Part shown: piece after piece, positions 1 through 10,500 of the stretch
Layout: each line of letters begins with the position of its first letter
Numbering within the stretch: the stretch's first letter is position 1
Assembly (NCBI GenBank): GCA_016709575.1
Contig: JADJMM010000008.1
Location: forward strand, 1 to 64,000
From: Sphingobacteriaceae bacterium
GTDB taxonomy: Bacteria; Bacteroidota; Bacteroidia; B-17B0; Aurantibacillaceae
Reading direction: 5' to 3'
Length of the DNA: 64,000 nucleotides
Notes under the pieces: model-generated
Told to the model about the DNA's origin: nothing
Database searches by the model: none
Seen by the model: the letters and a program-made list of their open reading frames with translations, nothing else
Translations under genes and position numbers: made by a program

Positions 1-312
1 AATTGCGTGACCTGTATTAACCCATGCTGTTCCATTCCACCAATTCACATTACCGCTAATGATGGTGTAGAATGTTGGGTTTGGAGCTGCGGCATTTAAA
101 TTCGGCATTAGAGCTAAGCCGGTTCCACCACCCGGAATACCTGTACTAACAGGATTACCTGGTCCAATTGGAAGCGTTGGGTTATAAGCTTGTATAGGGC
201 TATTGTGCAAATAAATTAAATTACTAGGACAGCTAGGCACCGTTTGCGCAAAACTTGTGAAAGCACAAATCACTAAAATAATGGTCAGGTAATTTTTTAT
301 TGAAAATCTCAT
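1..312 (-). CDS. Secreted protein, N-terminal part only (runs off the window)
   Basis: The reading frame is open from an ATG at 312 down to base 1, giving 104 codons. It begins with a typical Bacteroidota signal peptide: MRFSIKNYLT, a hydrophobic stretch, then a FAQ-type cleavage site near residue 23. The mature part is rich in Pro, Gly, Asn and Thr (for example 'PSCPSNLIYLHNSPIQ') and contains 'NWWNGTAWVNTG', a phrase common in surface proteins of this phylum. No catalytic motif is visible in the part shown. The next gene on the same strand starts far upstream and ends at 464, leaving a 151-bp gap in which I see nothing. The function is unknown; export is the only secure prediction. Confidence 0.6.
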   Translation of the reverse strand, partial: MRFSIKNYLTIILVICAFTSFAQTVPSCPSNLIYLHNSPIQAYNPTLPIGPGNPVSTGIPGGGTGLALMPNLNAAAPNPTFYTIISGNVNWWNGTAWVNTGHAI

Positions 313-463
313 TTTCTCTTAGGAATTATTTAATCTCCTAAAAGTACAAAAAACCAAGCTGAGAAGGCTCGGGCTCAGTAGTATATATGGCAGTTTTAAT
401 AAACAATAGGGGTATTTCACTCAATGTTAAATTAATTGACTGAAAAACAGGTAAAAAAGGGGG

Positions 464-3400
464 TTATTTCATTAAAATAACATGGCCCGTAAACTCCTTA
501 GCTTCACCAAAAACATTGGTTAATTTAATTTGCCAAGTGTAGCTTCCATCTGCCAGAACACCATATTTCACATCATGTTTCGATTGTTTTGTACCATCCC
601 AGCCTTTTTCAATATCGTTTGTTTCAAAAAGTTTTTCTCCCCAACGATCATAAATCATCATTTGGAATTTAGTAATGCCAAAACCTTTGGCTTGAAATAC
701 GTCATTTAATCCATCAGCATTTGGTGTAAATACGTTAGGAACATAAATGCCATAATCTTCATAAACTTTCAAAGGCAATAAAATAGTATCGGTACATCCT
801 TTATCCGTATTAACAACTAAAGCGACTACATAATCACCCGGATCTTCATAAAGAAAATGCGGATTTTGACTGGTAGAAGTGTATTGTGCAGTATTCATGA
901 AATACCAATTCCAAGAAACAACATTAGCGCCATGTGATGCATCTGTAAAGTAAACATCGTTCTCTCCATTTATAACAGGACGTATTGGTGCAAAATTAAA
1001 ATCAGCAACCGGAACAGGATGAACGTTTATAACATAAGTTGTAGAATTAAAACAACCGTTCATATCAGTAACCCCGGCAGTAATTGTATGATTTCCTGCA
1101 ATTGAATAACAATGACTAGCTGTATCGTTATTGATAGTGGTGGCATTATCCATATTAAAACTACACAAGCTAATTGGTGTAGGATTTGAACAAATAAATT
1201 GCGGACAAAGCGGTGCGCAACCTACACTCACATTTGCTGTAATGGAAGGAGAAGGTAAATTATTTACTACAACAGCAATAACAGTTGAAGAACTACAACC
1301 AATTGCATCCGATACAGTAACATTATAATTTCCATTAGCTGTAGTTGAATTTACAAGCACTGTTGGATTTTGTATTGAGGCGAAAAATCCATTGGGTCCC
1401 GACCAAGAATAATTTAAACCGCCATCAGCAGCTAAACTTAAAATATTTCCAACACAAATAGGTCCGTTGCTTCCAATGGTTGGTGTTGGAATTGGATTAA
1501 CACTTGCGTTTGTTACTGCAGTATTTGAACAAGTATTTACATCGGTAACAACAACAGTGTATTGTCCGATGTTAACCAAATTTGCATTCGGAATAGTTGG
1601 ATTTTGTAAAGCAGAAGAAAATCCTCCCGGCCCAGTCCAAGAATAACTTGTACCACCGTTAGCATTTAAATTTAGCGTTTGATTAATACAAACAGTTGAA
1701 CCTGTTGCGTTAACCGCAGGTAATGGATTAACAGTAATAATTTGTGTTGTTGAACCACTGCAATTATTAGCATCGGTAACAGTTAAAGTATATGTACCGC
1801 TGTTAGCAGGTGTTGCAGCAGTGATAGTTGGATTTTGACTGGCCGACGAAAACCCAGGGCCGTTCCATTGATAAGTTAAACCTCCGCTTCCGGTAAAATT
1901 TAAATCTTGTCCTGCACAAATGGGGGTATTACTAGTTATGGTTGGAGTAGGAGCAGGGTTTACATTTACAGTTGCTGTGGTTGATGAAGTACAAGTTCCG
2001 ATAGCGCCTACAACTGTATAAATTGTTGTTGCCGCCGGTGTAACTGAAGTAGCCGCGGTTAGCGCACCGTTACTCCATAAATAATTGGTCGCTCCGTTTG
2101 CTGTTAATACTGTAGGAACATTTGCACACACACTAAAATTTCCGGTAACACCAACTGTTGGAACATTTACTGTAGAAACTGTGTAGGTTGCTAAACTCGT
2201 ACATGTTGCTGCGCCTCCAACAACTGTATAAATTGTTTGTGCTGTTGGAGAAACATTTAGTGTAGGTGTAGTTGGACCAACATTCCAAGTATAACTTGAA
2301 GATCCGCTTGCGGTTAATGTAACAGCGCTTCCAACACAAACTGTAGTTGGTCCGGCAATAGTTACTGTAGGAACTGTAACTGAAATATTTAAATTGTTTA
2401 ATGAAATTCCAGGAGAACCCGCTGCTGCACCGTAACTCGTATTGAAACATGTACTCGCCGTATTTAATACTAATCCCGCAGCCCCGCCTGCACTGTTATA
2501 TGTTACTGTTGGAGGAATAGCTGCTGTACTAAATGCATATACTCCACCACCGCCGCCACCACCCGGGCCATGACAATTACCAGGGAAAATTGTATTAAAA
2601 TTACTACCACCTCTTCCGCCTTGGGCGTTAATGGTTAAGTTTCCTAAATAAGTTGGACAAGAAATGAATACGGAACCACCACTACCACCACCACCAGAAC
2701 CTTCATCAACAGCATTAGTTGTTACATCTGCACCTCGTGAAGATATTATTCTATTATTACAAGTGATTTGATTAGAAATAATAAATACAATAGCCCCACC
2801 ATTACCACCAACAGTTGCAATTTGGCCGTTATCGCGGAAACCACCACCGCCACCACCAAGATATAAAACAGCAGGGCTCGGGTACGTTAGATTAATTCCT
2901 CCTACACCTTGATCACCGGGACCGCAACCGTTATATTGATTACCTCCAATACCACCTGCGCCACCATTAGCACCACCGCCACCACCTGAATTACCGCAAT
3001 TAGTTCCACCACCACCATTGGCATTTTTTCCTTTGCTACCATCTTGTCCGGCAATGTAAGCTGCAATGGCTTCACCTTTTTGTCCGCCTGCAACAGAGTT
3101 AGTTACAAAATTATTGCTGCTACAGCAAAATCCACCTTGAGCAAAAGCACCACCGCGAAATCCGAGAGCGTCTACATTAATATCTGAATTAAAAGTTAAG
3201 TTAGTGGATTCAAAAGCTAAGACACCACCGGTAGTTCCATTCCACGCTTGAGCAGTTAATGTATTTGTAACAACAGCATTGGCGTAAACTGGAACTCTCA
3301 CTAATTGTACTGCGCCTGATAAATTATAAGTATTAATTAAAGGACAAGTTAGCGAAATGCATAAACCATTAATCGCGCCTATGTAATTAAATTCATATTG

Positions 3401-3645
3401 TCCAGCACTATTATAAGCTGTAATATTTCCGAAAGTAGCGTTGTTGGCTGTGGTGATGTTTGCGCCTTTCATTTGTATAATCATTACTTTATCGCCAACT
3501 GCAAAACCGGCAGTGGTTGATACACAAACTGTATTCGTATTAATAGAATTTACAATGGCGTAGGAATTGATGATACCGGAAATATTTTGGGAAAAATATT
3601 TAGCTTTGAAAAAAGTAAGGTGATTAAAAGTATTCTAAATTTCAT
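464..3645 (-). CDS. Large Gly-rich, Ig/PKD-repeat adhesin-like protein with gliding-motility/T9SS C-terminal domain (frameshift near the start)
   Basis: About 1,060 residues once one base is restored. The long frame begins at 3484 without a signal peptide, but it stays open upstream to 3637. A second frame from an ATG at 3645 supplies MKFRILLITLLF, and one extra A in the A6 run at 3609-3614 joins the two into a normal signal peptide ending near YFSQ. The order is: signal peptide; a conserved 'GFAVGDKVMIIQMKGA' block; a Gly-rich segment with many GGGG runs (roughly residues 190-400); five or six Ig-like modules of about 80 residues, each with paired Cys and 'NP/PTP' linkers; a PKD-like domain; and a final ~95-residue domain starting 'YVPNVFTPNADGLNDVF', which matches the gliding-motility-associated (type B) T9SS signal. 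I infer secretion and surface anchoring as an adhesin. Confidence 0.8.
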
Positions 3646-3779
3646 AACTGTTTATCGGTATCAATTTGCCGTAAAGATATGAGTTAAAAAGATTTAGATT
3701 GATGAATTAGATAATTTAGATAGCCTTTTAGCTCAATATTAGTTTAATCTCACCCAAACTTAACATTTAGTGAACGAAA

Positions 3780-4436
3780 CTAGTCGCCTCTTTCGTCAAT
3801 TATTTGATCTGCTTTGAAAGGCTTTGTGTCAAAAGTGAAGGTGGCATCCGGAACCTCAGCATTTGGTTTAAATGATTTTATTTCATAAACCTGAGTGCCG
3901 CCATCTTTCATAAGCATTTTTAGTTGTACCACTTGTTTTTTTACCTTGTCAATATACAATTTTATGGTGTGAAACTTTTTCTTTTCTGGTTTTATTGAAG
4001 GATATAAATCAATCACATTGCATGTGACAGCACCAACTTTTTCTTCTTTATCAAATTTATACTTGTAACCGGTTTCGTAAAGTGTGAAAATTTTGCTTGG
4101 ATTTAATTGATCTTCGTTGCTTGCATCAAAATTTTTGATCGTTACTTCAGCTGCATCTTTATTATGATTCCAAATAGTTTTGCTATCACAAACAATAATA
4201 TTTCCAGGGATTACTAATTTGAATTTAGCACCCTTTACTTGCACTTTGCCTGTAAGTTTATCGGTCTGTTTTTTTTCTTTATTGTAAATTGTATAGGCGT
4301 AATCAGCAGTAATTGTTTTATACGCTTTGGTAATCTTGCTCAAGTCATCTAGAATGGCTTTCGCTTTAGGGTCTTGTTCTTGTGCAATTGTGTTTAAAAA
4401 CAACGAGCAAAAAATGATATAAAATAGCTTTCTCAT
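3780..4436 (-). CDS. LolA-family outer-membrane lipoprotein carrier protein
   Basis: About 218 residues from the preferred ATG at 4436. An ATG at 4466 in the same frame would add ten residues ahead of the signal peptide and is less likely. The signal peptide is MRKLFYIIFCSLFLNTIAQ. The mature protein shows the LolA layout: an N-terminal helix ('AILDDLSKITKAYKTITADY'), then alternating strands with 'GKVQVKGAKFKLVIPG' and 'KTIWNHNKD', and a C-terminal 'VPDATFTFDTK'. LolA carries lipoproteins across the periplasm to the outer membrane. In Bacteroidota this family also includes paralogues of unknown cargo, so the substrate is not certain. It stands alone downstream of rplY, behind that gene's terminator. 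Confidence 0.8.
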   Translation of the reverse strand: MRKLFYIIFCSLFLNTIAQEQDPKAKAILDDLSKITKAYKTITADYAYTIYNKEKKQTDKLTGKVQVKGAKFKLVIPGNIIVCDSKTIWNHNKDAAEVTIKNFDASNEDQLNPSKIFTLYETGYKYKFDKEEKVGAVTCNVIDLYPSIKPEKKKFHTIKLYIDKVKKQVVQLKMLMKDGGTQVYEIKSFKPNAEVPDATFTFDTKPFKADQIIDERGD

Positions 4437-4535
4437 ATTATTACAACAGTACAAATTAAAGGCCATTTTTGTTTGGGAAAAAATAAAATGTTTAAAAAGC
4501 AGGATGTTGATTACTTTCTTGTGTTATTTTAACAG

Positions 4536-4581
4536 AAAACCCTGCCCTTCGTCATGCTCAGGATGACAGGGGCAGGGTTTT
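4536..4581 (-). terminator. Strong hairpin terminator downstream of rplY
   Basis: A perfect 12-bp stem pairs 4536-4547 (AAAACCCTGCCC) with 4570-4581 (GGGCAGGGTTTT). The loop holds a second inverted pair (GTCAT / ATGAC). It lies 18 bp past the rplY stop, and its A/T flanks would provide a U tract on the minus strand. The inner part (CGTCATGCTCAGGATGACAGG, split here as CGTCATGCTC + AGGATGACAGG) looks like a dispersed intergenic repeat. Confidence 0.7.
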
Positions 4582-4599
4582 ATATAAAACTAAATCTAA

Positions 4600-5253
4600 T
4601 TATTTTTTAGCCGCAGGAGGTGTTTTAGCATCTGCAGTTGCGGCTGGAGTTGCAGCCGGAGTTGCAGCAGCAGTTGTAGCAGCAGCAACCGTAGTTTCTT
4701 CAACTACTGCACGGGTAACGCTTACAGTAATTACCGAAATATTTTTCGGATGTAAAATCGTTAAACCATCAATGTTAATATCACCTACAGAAATTGCTTT
4801 TCCGATGGTTAATTTCTCAACGTCTAATTCAATGCGCTCAGGTAATTTGCTGATTAAGCCTTTAACCTTCAATTTGCGCATTTTAATGCTCATTTTTCCT
4901 CCGTCTTTAACACCTACTGCCTGACCGATTGCCTTAACAGGAATCTGAACAGTAACAGGTTTAGTGTCATTAACTTCTAAAAAATCGGCGTGAATTAATT
5001 TATCGTTAATTTTATGAAATTGTGCTTCTTGTAATACAGCTCTGTATTTTTTACCGCCTTCAAGGTTAATTTCTACTAAGTTGGCATCAGGTGTATAGAT
5101 AATATCTTTAAATGCTCTGTGATCAGCATAAAAATGTGTTTGTTCATTTCCACCATAAATTACACATGGAACCATCCCTTTTGACCTTAAAGAGGTAGCA
5201 TCTACTTTTCCTACGTTCGCGCGTAACGAACCGCTCAATGATACTGTTTTCAT
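4600..5253 (-). CDS. rplY: 50S ribosomal protein L25/general stress protein Ctc
   Basis: 217 residues with the two-domain Ctc architecture. The N-terminal L25 domain (about 1-95) starts 'MKTVSLSGSLRANVGK' and contains 'VPCVIYGG'. The C-terminal TL5-type beta domain (about 100-185) contains 'HADFLEVNDTKPVTVQIPV'. The protein ends in an Ala/Pro/Thr-rich tail finishing KTPPAAKK, a common Bacteroidota extension. It binds 5S rRNA in the large ribosomal subunit. It lies 71 bp downstream of prs on the same strand, and prs-rplY is a widely conserved pair, so co-transcription is likely. The hairpin at 4536-4581 would end the unit. Confidence 0.95.
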   Translation of the reverse strand: MKTVSLSGSLRANVGKVDATSLRSKGMVPCVIYGGNEQTHFYADHRAFKDIIYTPDANLVEINLEGGKKYRAVLQEAQFHKINDKLIHADFLEVNDTKPVTVQIPVKAIGQAVGVKDGGKMSIKMRKLKVKGLISKLPERIELDVEKLTIGKAISVGDINIDGLTILHPKNISVITVSVTRAVVEETTVAAATTAAATPAATPAATADAKTPPAAKK

Positions 5254-5324
5254 TTTTTTTGTTTTTTATGTGATTCTTAAAGTCCCGCTTACTTTAATCA
5301 TCACTTGTTTTTTAGTTATGCGGG

Positions 5325-6257
5325 TTAAATTAAAAAGTTTGAACTAATCGACTCGTAATTATGTACGCTACTAATCACCTTTGCAAATAAATCAGCCACA
5401 CTAATCACTTTAATTTTTGGGCTGGTTTGGCGTAAAGGTACCGTATCTGTAACTATCAATTCTGTTAGTTTTGAATTCTCAATATTTTCGTAAGCCTTAC
5501 CTGATAAAATACCGTGAGTACACATTGCTCTAACACTACTTGCACCTCTTTCCATCATCATATCAGCAGCTTTACAAAGTGTTCCGCCCGTATCAACCAT
5601 ATCATCCATCAACACAATATCTCTTCCTTCAATTTCTCCGATAGCAGTCATGTGATCAACTACATTTGCTTTGGTACGTTGCTTATAACAAATTACGATA
5701 TCGCATTTTAAATGTTTGGCATAAGCGTTTGCACGTTTACTTCCACCCATATCAGGAGCAGCGATACATAAATTTTGTAAGTGAAGATTTTGAATATATG
5801 GTAAGAAAATTGTTGAAGCGTATAAATGATCAACGGGGACATTAAAAAATCCTTGAATCTGATCAGCGTGTAAATCCATTGTCATAACACGCGTTGCACC
5901 TGCAACAGCTAACATATCAGCCACTAATTTTGCACCGATAGCAACACGTGGTTGGTCTTTACGGTCTTGACGAGCGTAACCAAAGTAAGGAAGAACGGCA
6001 ATGATATGACGGGCTGATGCGCGTTTTGCAGCATCAATCATTAATAACATTTCCATTAAATTTTCGGCTGGTGGCATTGTAGATTGAATTACAAATACAC
6101 TTTGTCCGCGAATACTTTCCTCGTAAGAAGCTTGAATTTCACCATCACTAAAACGATAGTGTTGAACTTTACCCAATGGTTGTCCGTAAGCTGTAGCAAT
6201 TTTTTCTGCTAAAACATTTGAGGCACTTCCGCTGAATAATCTTACTTCTGTTTCCAT
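5325..6257 (-). CDS. prs: Ribose-phosphate pyrophosphokinase
   Basis: 310 residues, full family length. It makes PRPP from ribose 5-phosphate and ATP for purine, pyrimidine, His, Trp and NAD synthesis in the cytoplasm. Visible signatures are 'LFSGSASNVLAEKIA' at the N terminus, the 'RFSDGEIQ' region, 'YFGYARQDRKDQPR' (ATP binding), 'DLHADQIQGFF', and the PRPP loop 'DIVLMDDMVDTGGTL'. The start ATG at 6257 is the only one giving the family N terminus. It is followed by rplY, and the divergent tRNA-Leu promoter lies upstream. Confidence 0.97.
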   Translation of the reverse strand: METEVRLFSGSASNVLAEKIATAYGQPLGKVQHYRFSDGEIQASYEESIRGQSVFVIQSTMPPAENLMEMLLMIDAAKRASARHIIAVLPYFGYARQDRKDQPRVAIGAKLVADMLAVAGATRVMTMDLHADQIQGFFNVPVDHLYASTIFLPYIQNLHLQNLCIAAPDMGGSKRANAYAKHLKCDIVICYKQRTKANVVDHMTAIGEIEGRDIVLMDDMVDTGGTLCKAADMMMERGASSVRAMCTHGILSGKAYENIENSKLTELIVTDTVPLRQTSPKIKVISVADLFAKVISSVHNYESISSNFLI

Positions 6258-6333
6258 GGTTTTTTATGGGGCTACGAAAGTAGTGAAATTATGTGTGAAA
6301 GCAATAAAAAAAGTGCCATTTGAGGTAAAAACT

Positions 6334-6364
6334 TTGCAATATATCAAAACTAAAATTAGATTTG
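6334..6364 (+). promoter_or_regulatory. Bacteroidota-type promoter for tRNA-Leu
   Basis: TTG at 6334-6336 is followed after 20 bp by TAGATTTG at 6357-6364. This fits the phylum consensus TTG-N19-21-TAnnTTTG exactly. Transcription would begin about 20 bp before the mature tRNA. Confidence 0.6.
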
Positions 6365-6390
6365 CAGCCCCAGTTTTAGAACAATTTTAG

Positions 6391-6474
6391 GCCCCGATGG
6401 CGGAACTGGTAGACGCGCTGGTCTCAAACACCAGTGGATTCACTTCCATGCCGGTTCGATCCCGGCTCTGGGTA
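6391..6474 (+). tRNA. tRNA-Leu (anticodon CAA)
   Basis: Read as a cloverleaf: acceptor 5' strand GCCCCGA at 6391, the D arm with GGTAGACGC, and the anticodon arm CTGGT-CTCAAAC-ACCAG, which places CAA at the anticodon (decodes UUG). A long class II variable arm (TGGA...TCCA) follows, then the T arm GCCGG-TTCGATC-CCGGC, the acceptor 3' strand TCTGGGT and discriminator A at 6474. CCA is not encoded. The acceptor stem has one C-U mismatch at the fifth pair, where relatives usually have G. A promoter lies upstream and a terminator downstream, so it is a single-gene unit. Confidence 0.93.
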
Positions 6475-6487
6475 CAAACAACACAAA

Positions 6488-6512
6488 AAGCCCAATAATT
6501 GGGCTTTTTTTT
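6488..6512 (+). terminator. Rho-independent terminator after tRNA-Leu
   Basis: AAGCCCAA (6488-6495), loop TAA, TTGGGCTT (6499-6506), then a T run to 6512. It sits 13 bp past the tRNA and just before the next start codon. Confidence 0.8.
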
Positions 6513-6527
6513 ACTAATTTTAAATTT

Positions 6528-6980
6528 ATGAATAAGCCCAGCTTTGATGAAATTTACATGGAACTTGCCGAAAAATTGGCCATGCGTTCTCATTGCGTAA
6601 AAGCACAGGTTGGTGCAGTTTTAACCAAAGACACCCGTATCATTTCGTTAGGGTATAACGGACCACCTTCAGGCACTCACAATTGCGATATCGAATGGCC
6701 AAAAGATGGTTGTCCACGGGATAGTAAGGGCAGTTGTTCATTAGCATTGCATGCAGAACAGAATGCAATTCTTTATGCGGCTAAAAATAATTTTTCGATT
6801 GAAGGTTCAACTTTGTATGTTACTTTATCACCTTGCATTTCTTGTGCGCGCGTTATTTTTTCGGTGGGAATCCGCAAGGTTTTTTACAAGAATAGTTACG
6901 CTAAATTTAAGGGAATTCCGAGCGATGAAGGGGTTGATTTTTTAAGAAAATTTGGTGTTGAAGTTTTACATCACCCATAA
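6528..6980 (+). CDS. dCMP deaminase family protein
   Basis: 150 residues. The zinc-dependent deaminase signature is complete: HAEQN gives His75 (zinc ligand) and Glu77 (proton shuttle), and PCISC gives Cys103 and Cys106. The insert with 'GYNGPPSGTHNC' and 'GCPRDSKGSC' is typical of ComE/dCMP deaminases rather than cytidine or tRNA deaminases. It would convert dCMP to dUMP for thymidylate synthesis. It starts 16 bp after the tRNA terminator. The next gene follows 3 bp after its stop, so the two may be co-transcribed. Confidence 0.9.
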   Translation: MNKPSFDEIYMELAEKLAMRSHCVKAQVGAVLTKDTRIISLGYNGPPSGTHNCDIEWPKDGCPRDSKGSCSLALHAEQNAILYAAKNNFSIEGSTLYVTLSPCISCARVIFSVGIRKVFYKNSYAKFKGIPSDEGVDFLRKFGVEVLHHP

Positions 6981-6983
6981 ATT

Positions 6984-7313
6984 TTGAAAAACAAAATTTC
7001 AAAATATTTTTTCATCATTTTTATTGGCTTTTCTATTATTTCTTTTGCTCAAAAGCCGCCTGAACCTAAAGCTCCAACCAAAGGGGCAGAGCAAAACAAA
7101 AAAGCCATCCGTAAGGCAGAGAAAAAGGAAGCAAAAGAGCGTCGTAAACTCGAAAAAGCTGAGCAAAAAGCTATAAAAGCATATCATAAGCGTTTACAAA
7201 CCAAAACGGTTCGAAAACGTATGAAAAAAAGTCGCAAAAGAGCCATTATGAATAACACGAATAAACGTGAACCTTGGATAAAAAGGGTCTTCAAAAAGAA
7301 AAAGAAGGTTTAA
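6984..7313 (+). CDS. Small exported Lys/Arg-rich protein, unknown function
   Basis: 109 residues from a TTG start at 6984; no ATG gives the signal peptide. The N terminus (KNKISKYFFIIFIGFSIISFAQ) is a convincing signal peptide with a FAQ cleavage site. The mature part begins 'KPPEPKAPTKGAEQNKK' and is then almost entirely Lys, Arg, Glu and Ala in a helical, coiled-coil-like pattern, ending KRVFKKKKKV. The very high positive charge suggests binding to an anionic partner such as LPS, nucleic acid or acidic polysaccharide, but that is inference. I recognise no family. Confidence 0.6.
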   Translation: MKNKISKYFFIIFIGFSIISFAQKPPEPKAPTKGAEQNKKAIRKAEKKEAKERRKLEKAEQKAIKAYHKRLQTKTVRKRMKKSRKRAIMNNTNKREPWIKRVFKKKKKV

Positions 7314-7510
7314 CCAAATAAACCCCAAAAGTCCCCACTTGTTTGAATCATAGTACCACATTTAAAAACGGGATTTGTAATCGAAATTATGGTTGTAATA
7401 TTGTGTTAAACTATGTTAAGCTATCCCAAATATTCGGTTTCAGAGAAGATTCAGCAAAAAAACGATTGTTGTTTGAGAATCAACCCATTAGAAATTGTAA
7501 ATAAAAATAT

Positions 7511-7541
7511 TTGCACATTAGGTTAGCCGTTCATATTTTTA
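7511..7541 (+). promoter_or_regulatory. Candidate promoter of the TonB receptor-PorV unit
   Basis: TTG at 7511-7513, a 20-bp spacer, then TATTTTTA at 7534-7541. This matches TAnnTTTG except for the last base and lies 39 bp before the receptor ATG. The remainder of the 267-bp gap (7314-7510) shows no gene or clear structure. Confidence 0.4.
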
Positions 7542-7580
7542 GGGTTTTTAACAAAGTAGAATTTAAGTTAATTTAACAAT

Positions 7581-10500
7581 ATGTTTAGAAAAATTTACCT
7601 CATTGTTTTAGGCTTGCTGATATGCGGCTTTAACGCTTTTGCTCAAAATAACTCGGGCGGAATTAAAGTTACGCTAAAGGATAAAAGCAATAACGAAGCT
7701 ATTCCGTTTGCAAACGTAGTTGCTTATCAAGGTGGCGTTCAAGTAGGTGTTGGTACAACTAACATGGATGGCGAATGTGTAATTAAACCTCTTGCACCGG
7801 GAAAATACGATGTGAAAGGAGTTTACGTTGGCTACCAATCTTCTGAAGTTAAGGGAATTGTGGTTGGTGAAGGTAAAATGGCCTATGTTAACATAGCATT
7901 AGCAAATGGAGACGGCGTTAAATTAGATGAGGTTGAAGTTGTTACCTATATGGTTCCTTTAATCGATCCGGATACCAAATCCGGTGGAACTATTACCCGT
8001 GAAGATTATCAAAACATGGCGACTAAAGATATTAACTCAGTAGCTGCTACAACTGCTGGTGTTTATCAAGCGGATGAAGGTTCAGGAATTAATATACGCG
8101 GTGGTCGTGGTGATGCAACTACCTATTTTATTGATGGTATTAAAGTTATTGGTGGTTTATCAGGTTTACCTCAACAATCCATCGAGCAGATTAATGTTAT
8201 TACTGGTGGTTTACCTGCCATGTATGGTGATGCAACTTCAGGTGTGATTTCGGTTACGACTCGTGGTCCACAAAGTAAATTTGGTGGTGGAGTTGAATTA
8301 ATCTCTTCTCAATTAACAGATGCTTTTGGATATAACTCTTTAGGTTTTAGTTTTGGAGGTCCAATATTAAGCAGAACAGATTCTAATGGTGTAAAGAGTA
8401 CTGTAGTAGGGTTCTTCTTATCTGGTCAGGGTACTTACCAAAAAGATGCTGATCCGTCTGCTGTTCAACTTTATAAGTTAGACGATGATAAATTAAAAGA
8501 CATTCAAGAAAATCCTTTAGTTCCTTCAAAAACAGGTTTTGGATTTAATAAGGCTTTAGAGTTTGTTACTAAGGAAGATTTAAAACCAATTAAGGCGCGT
8601 CAAAATGTTGCTCAAAGAAATATTGCTGTAAATGGTAAAATAGATATTAAGGCTACAAAAAACACAAACATTACAGTTGGAGGGGCTTACGATTATTCAA
8701 ACCGTCACGATAATACCTATACTTATTCTTTATTTAATCCGGAAAATAACCCTCAGGTAATTGGTAACACTTGGAGAACTTATATGAGAATTACTCAAAA
8801 ATTCGGTAACTCTTCTTCAAATGATGGCGATAAAGAGAAAGACCAATCTATTATTAGTAACGCATTCTTTAGTTTCTTAGCAAGTTTTGATAAAGATGCT
8901 TCAAAAGCTCAGGATGATACCCATAAGGATAAGATTTTTAACTATGGTTATGTAGGAAAGTTTGTAACTAATTATTCAGGAAAGGAAAATATATTTAACT
9001 ACGTATTTAATCCGAAATTGGTTGTCGGAAATGACACAGTAAAAGCATGGGAATATATAGGTAGAAGCGCTACAAGTGTTGATTTTGAAGCTTCTGATAT
9101 GAATCGTAACATTGCTCGTTATACATCATATTTGTACGAATACTATGGTGAAAATCACCCTTTGCTTTCTTCTTTAACTAATATTAGTCAATTAGGTGGT
9201 TTAAGAAATGGTGACCGTCCTGGTTCCATTTATAATTTTTGGGCACCAACCGGAAGACAGTATGGAGGTTATAGTTATGGTGGTACTTCTCAATTCAGGA
9301 TTGCAACTAGCTTTAATGCGGATATTAAAAATCACGCCTTAACTGTTGGATTGGAATATGATCAACGTGAAGAGAGAAATTGGAATATTAATGCACAAGG
9401 TCTTTGGGAAAGAATGCGTTTGATTGTAAATAAGCATTTAGAGAATTTGGATACCGTTCCCATTTTAGTTCCAGAGCTCTCAGGTACTTATCCAGCTTAT
9501 TATTACAACAATCAATATAATGCAGGAAGCCAATCAGAGTTTTCGGTTAAGTTATTGGAAAAATTAGGTTTACCAAAAGACTATAATGGACAATTGAATA
9601 TTGATGAATTAGATCCTAACACATTTGATATTAATATGTTTAGTGCCTCAGATTTGTTAGGTTCTGCTGGCGGCGGAGCCAGCTTAGTTGGTTATTATGG
9701 TTACGATTATTTGGGTAATAAAACAAATGCTTCAACAAACTTAAATGAGTTTTTAAATAGAAAGGACGCAAATGGATACAATACATTCCCGGTGGGTGCA
9801 TTCAAACCTATCTATATGGCAGGTTATATTCAGGATAAATTTGACTTCAGAGATATTAAATTTAACGTTGGTTTACGTGTTGATCGCTATGACGCTAATC
9901 AAAAAGCTTTAAAAGACCCTTATTCAATTTATACTACTAGAACGGTTGGCGAAACGGCAAATGAATTCACGCACCCTGGTAATGTAGGTTCTGATTATGT
10001 AGTTTATACAACTGCTTATGACGGTGGAAGCGTTGTGGGTTACAGGAGCGGTGACCAATGGTATGATTCAAAAGGTGCTGAAGTATCTGATCCGCAATTA
10101 TTATCAGGAAGTTCAGGAAAAGTAACTCCTTACTTAACTGAAGAAAGTATTAAGCTTTATGATTCAGGCACTCCTTTTAATGTTAATGCATTTCAAAATT
10201 ACAAAGCCCAAATTAACTTAATGCCGCGCGTAGCCTTCTCGTTCCCTATATCAGATGTAGCTAATTTCTTTGCTCACTACGATGTTTTGACGAGAAGACC
10301 GCCGACAGATTTACGTTTTGATCCTATGGATTATTACTTCATGCAATCGGCAAGTAGTACTCCTTTCATTACCAATCCTAATCTGAAGCCTGAAAGAACT
10401 GTAGATTATGAATTAGGGTTTAACCAAATTCTAAACGAAAGAAAAAATGCTGCTATTAAATTCTCGGCTTTCTATCGTGAAATGCGTGATATGTTAACAC

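Noticed and set aside
2500..3060. Possible CRISPR or tandem DNA repeat in the CCACCACC-rich segment
   Set aside because: The repetition is irregular and in frame with poly-Gly codons of the adhesin; there are no constant repeats with unique spacers.
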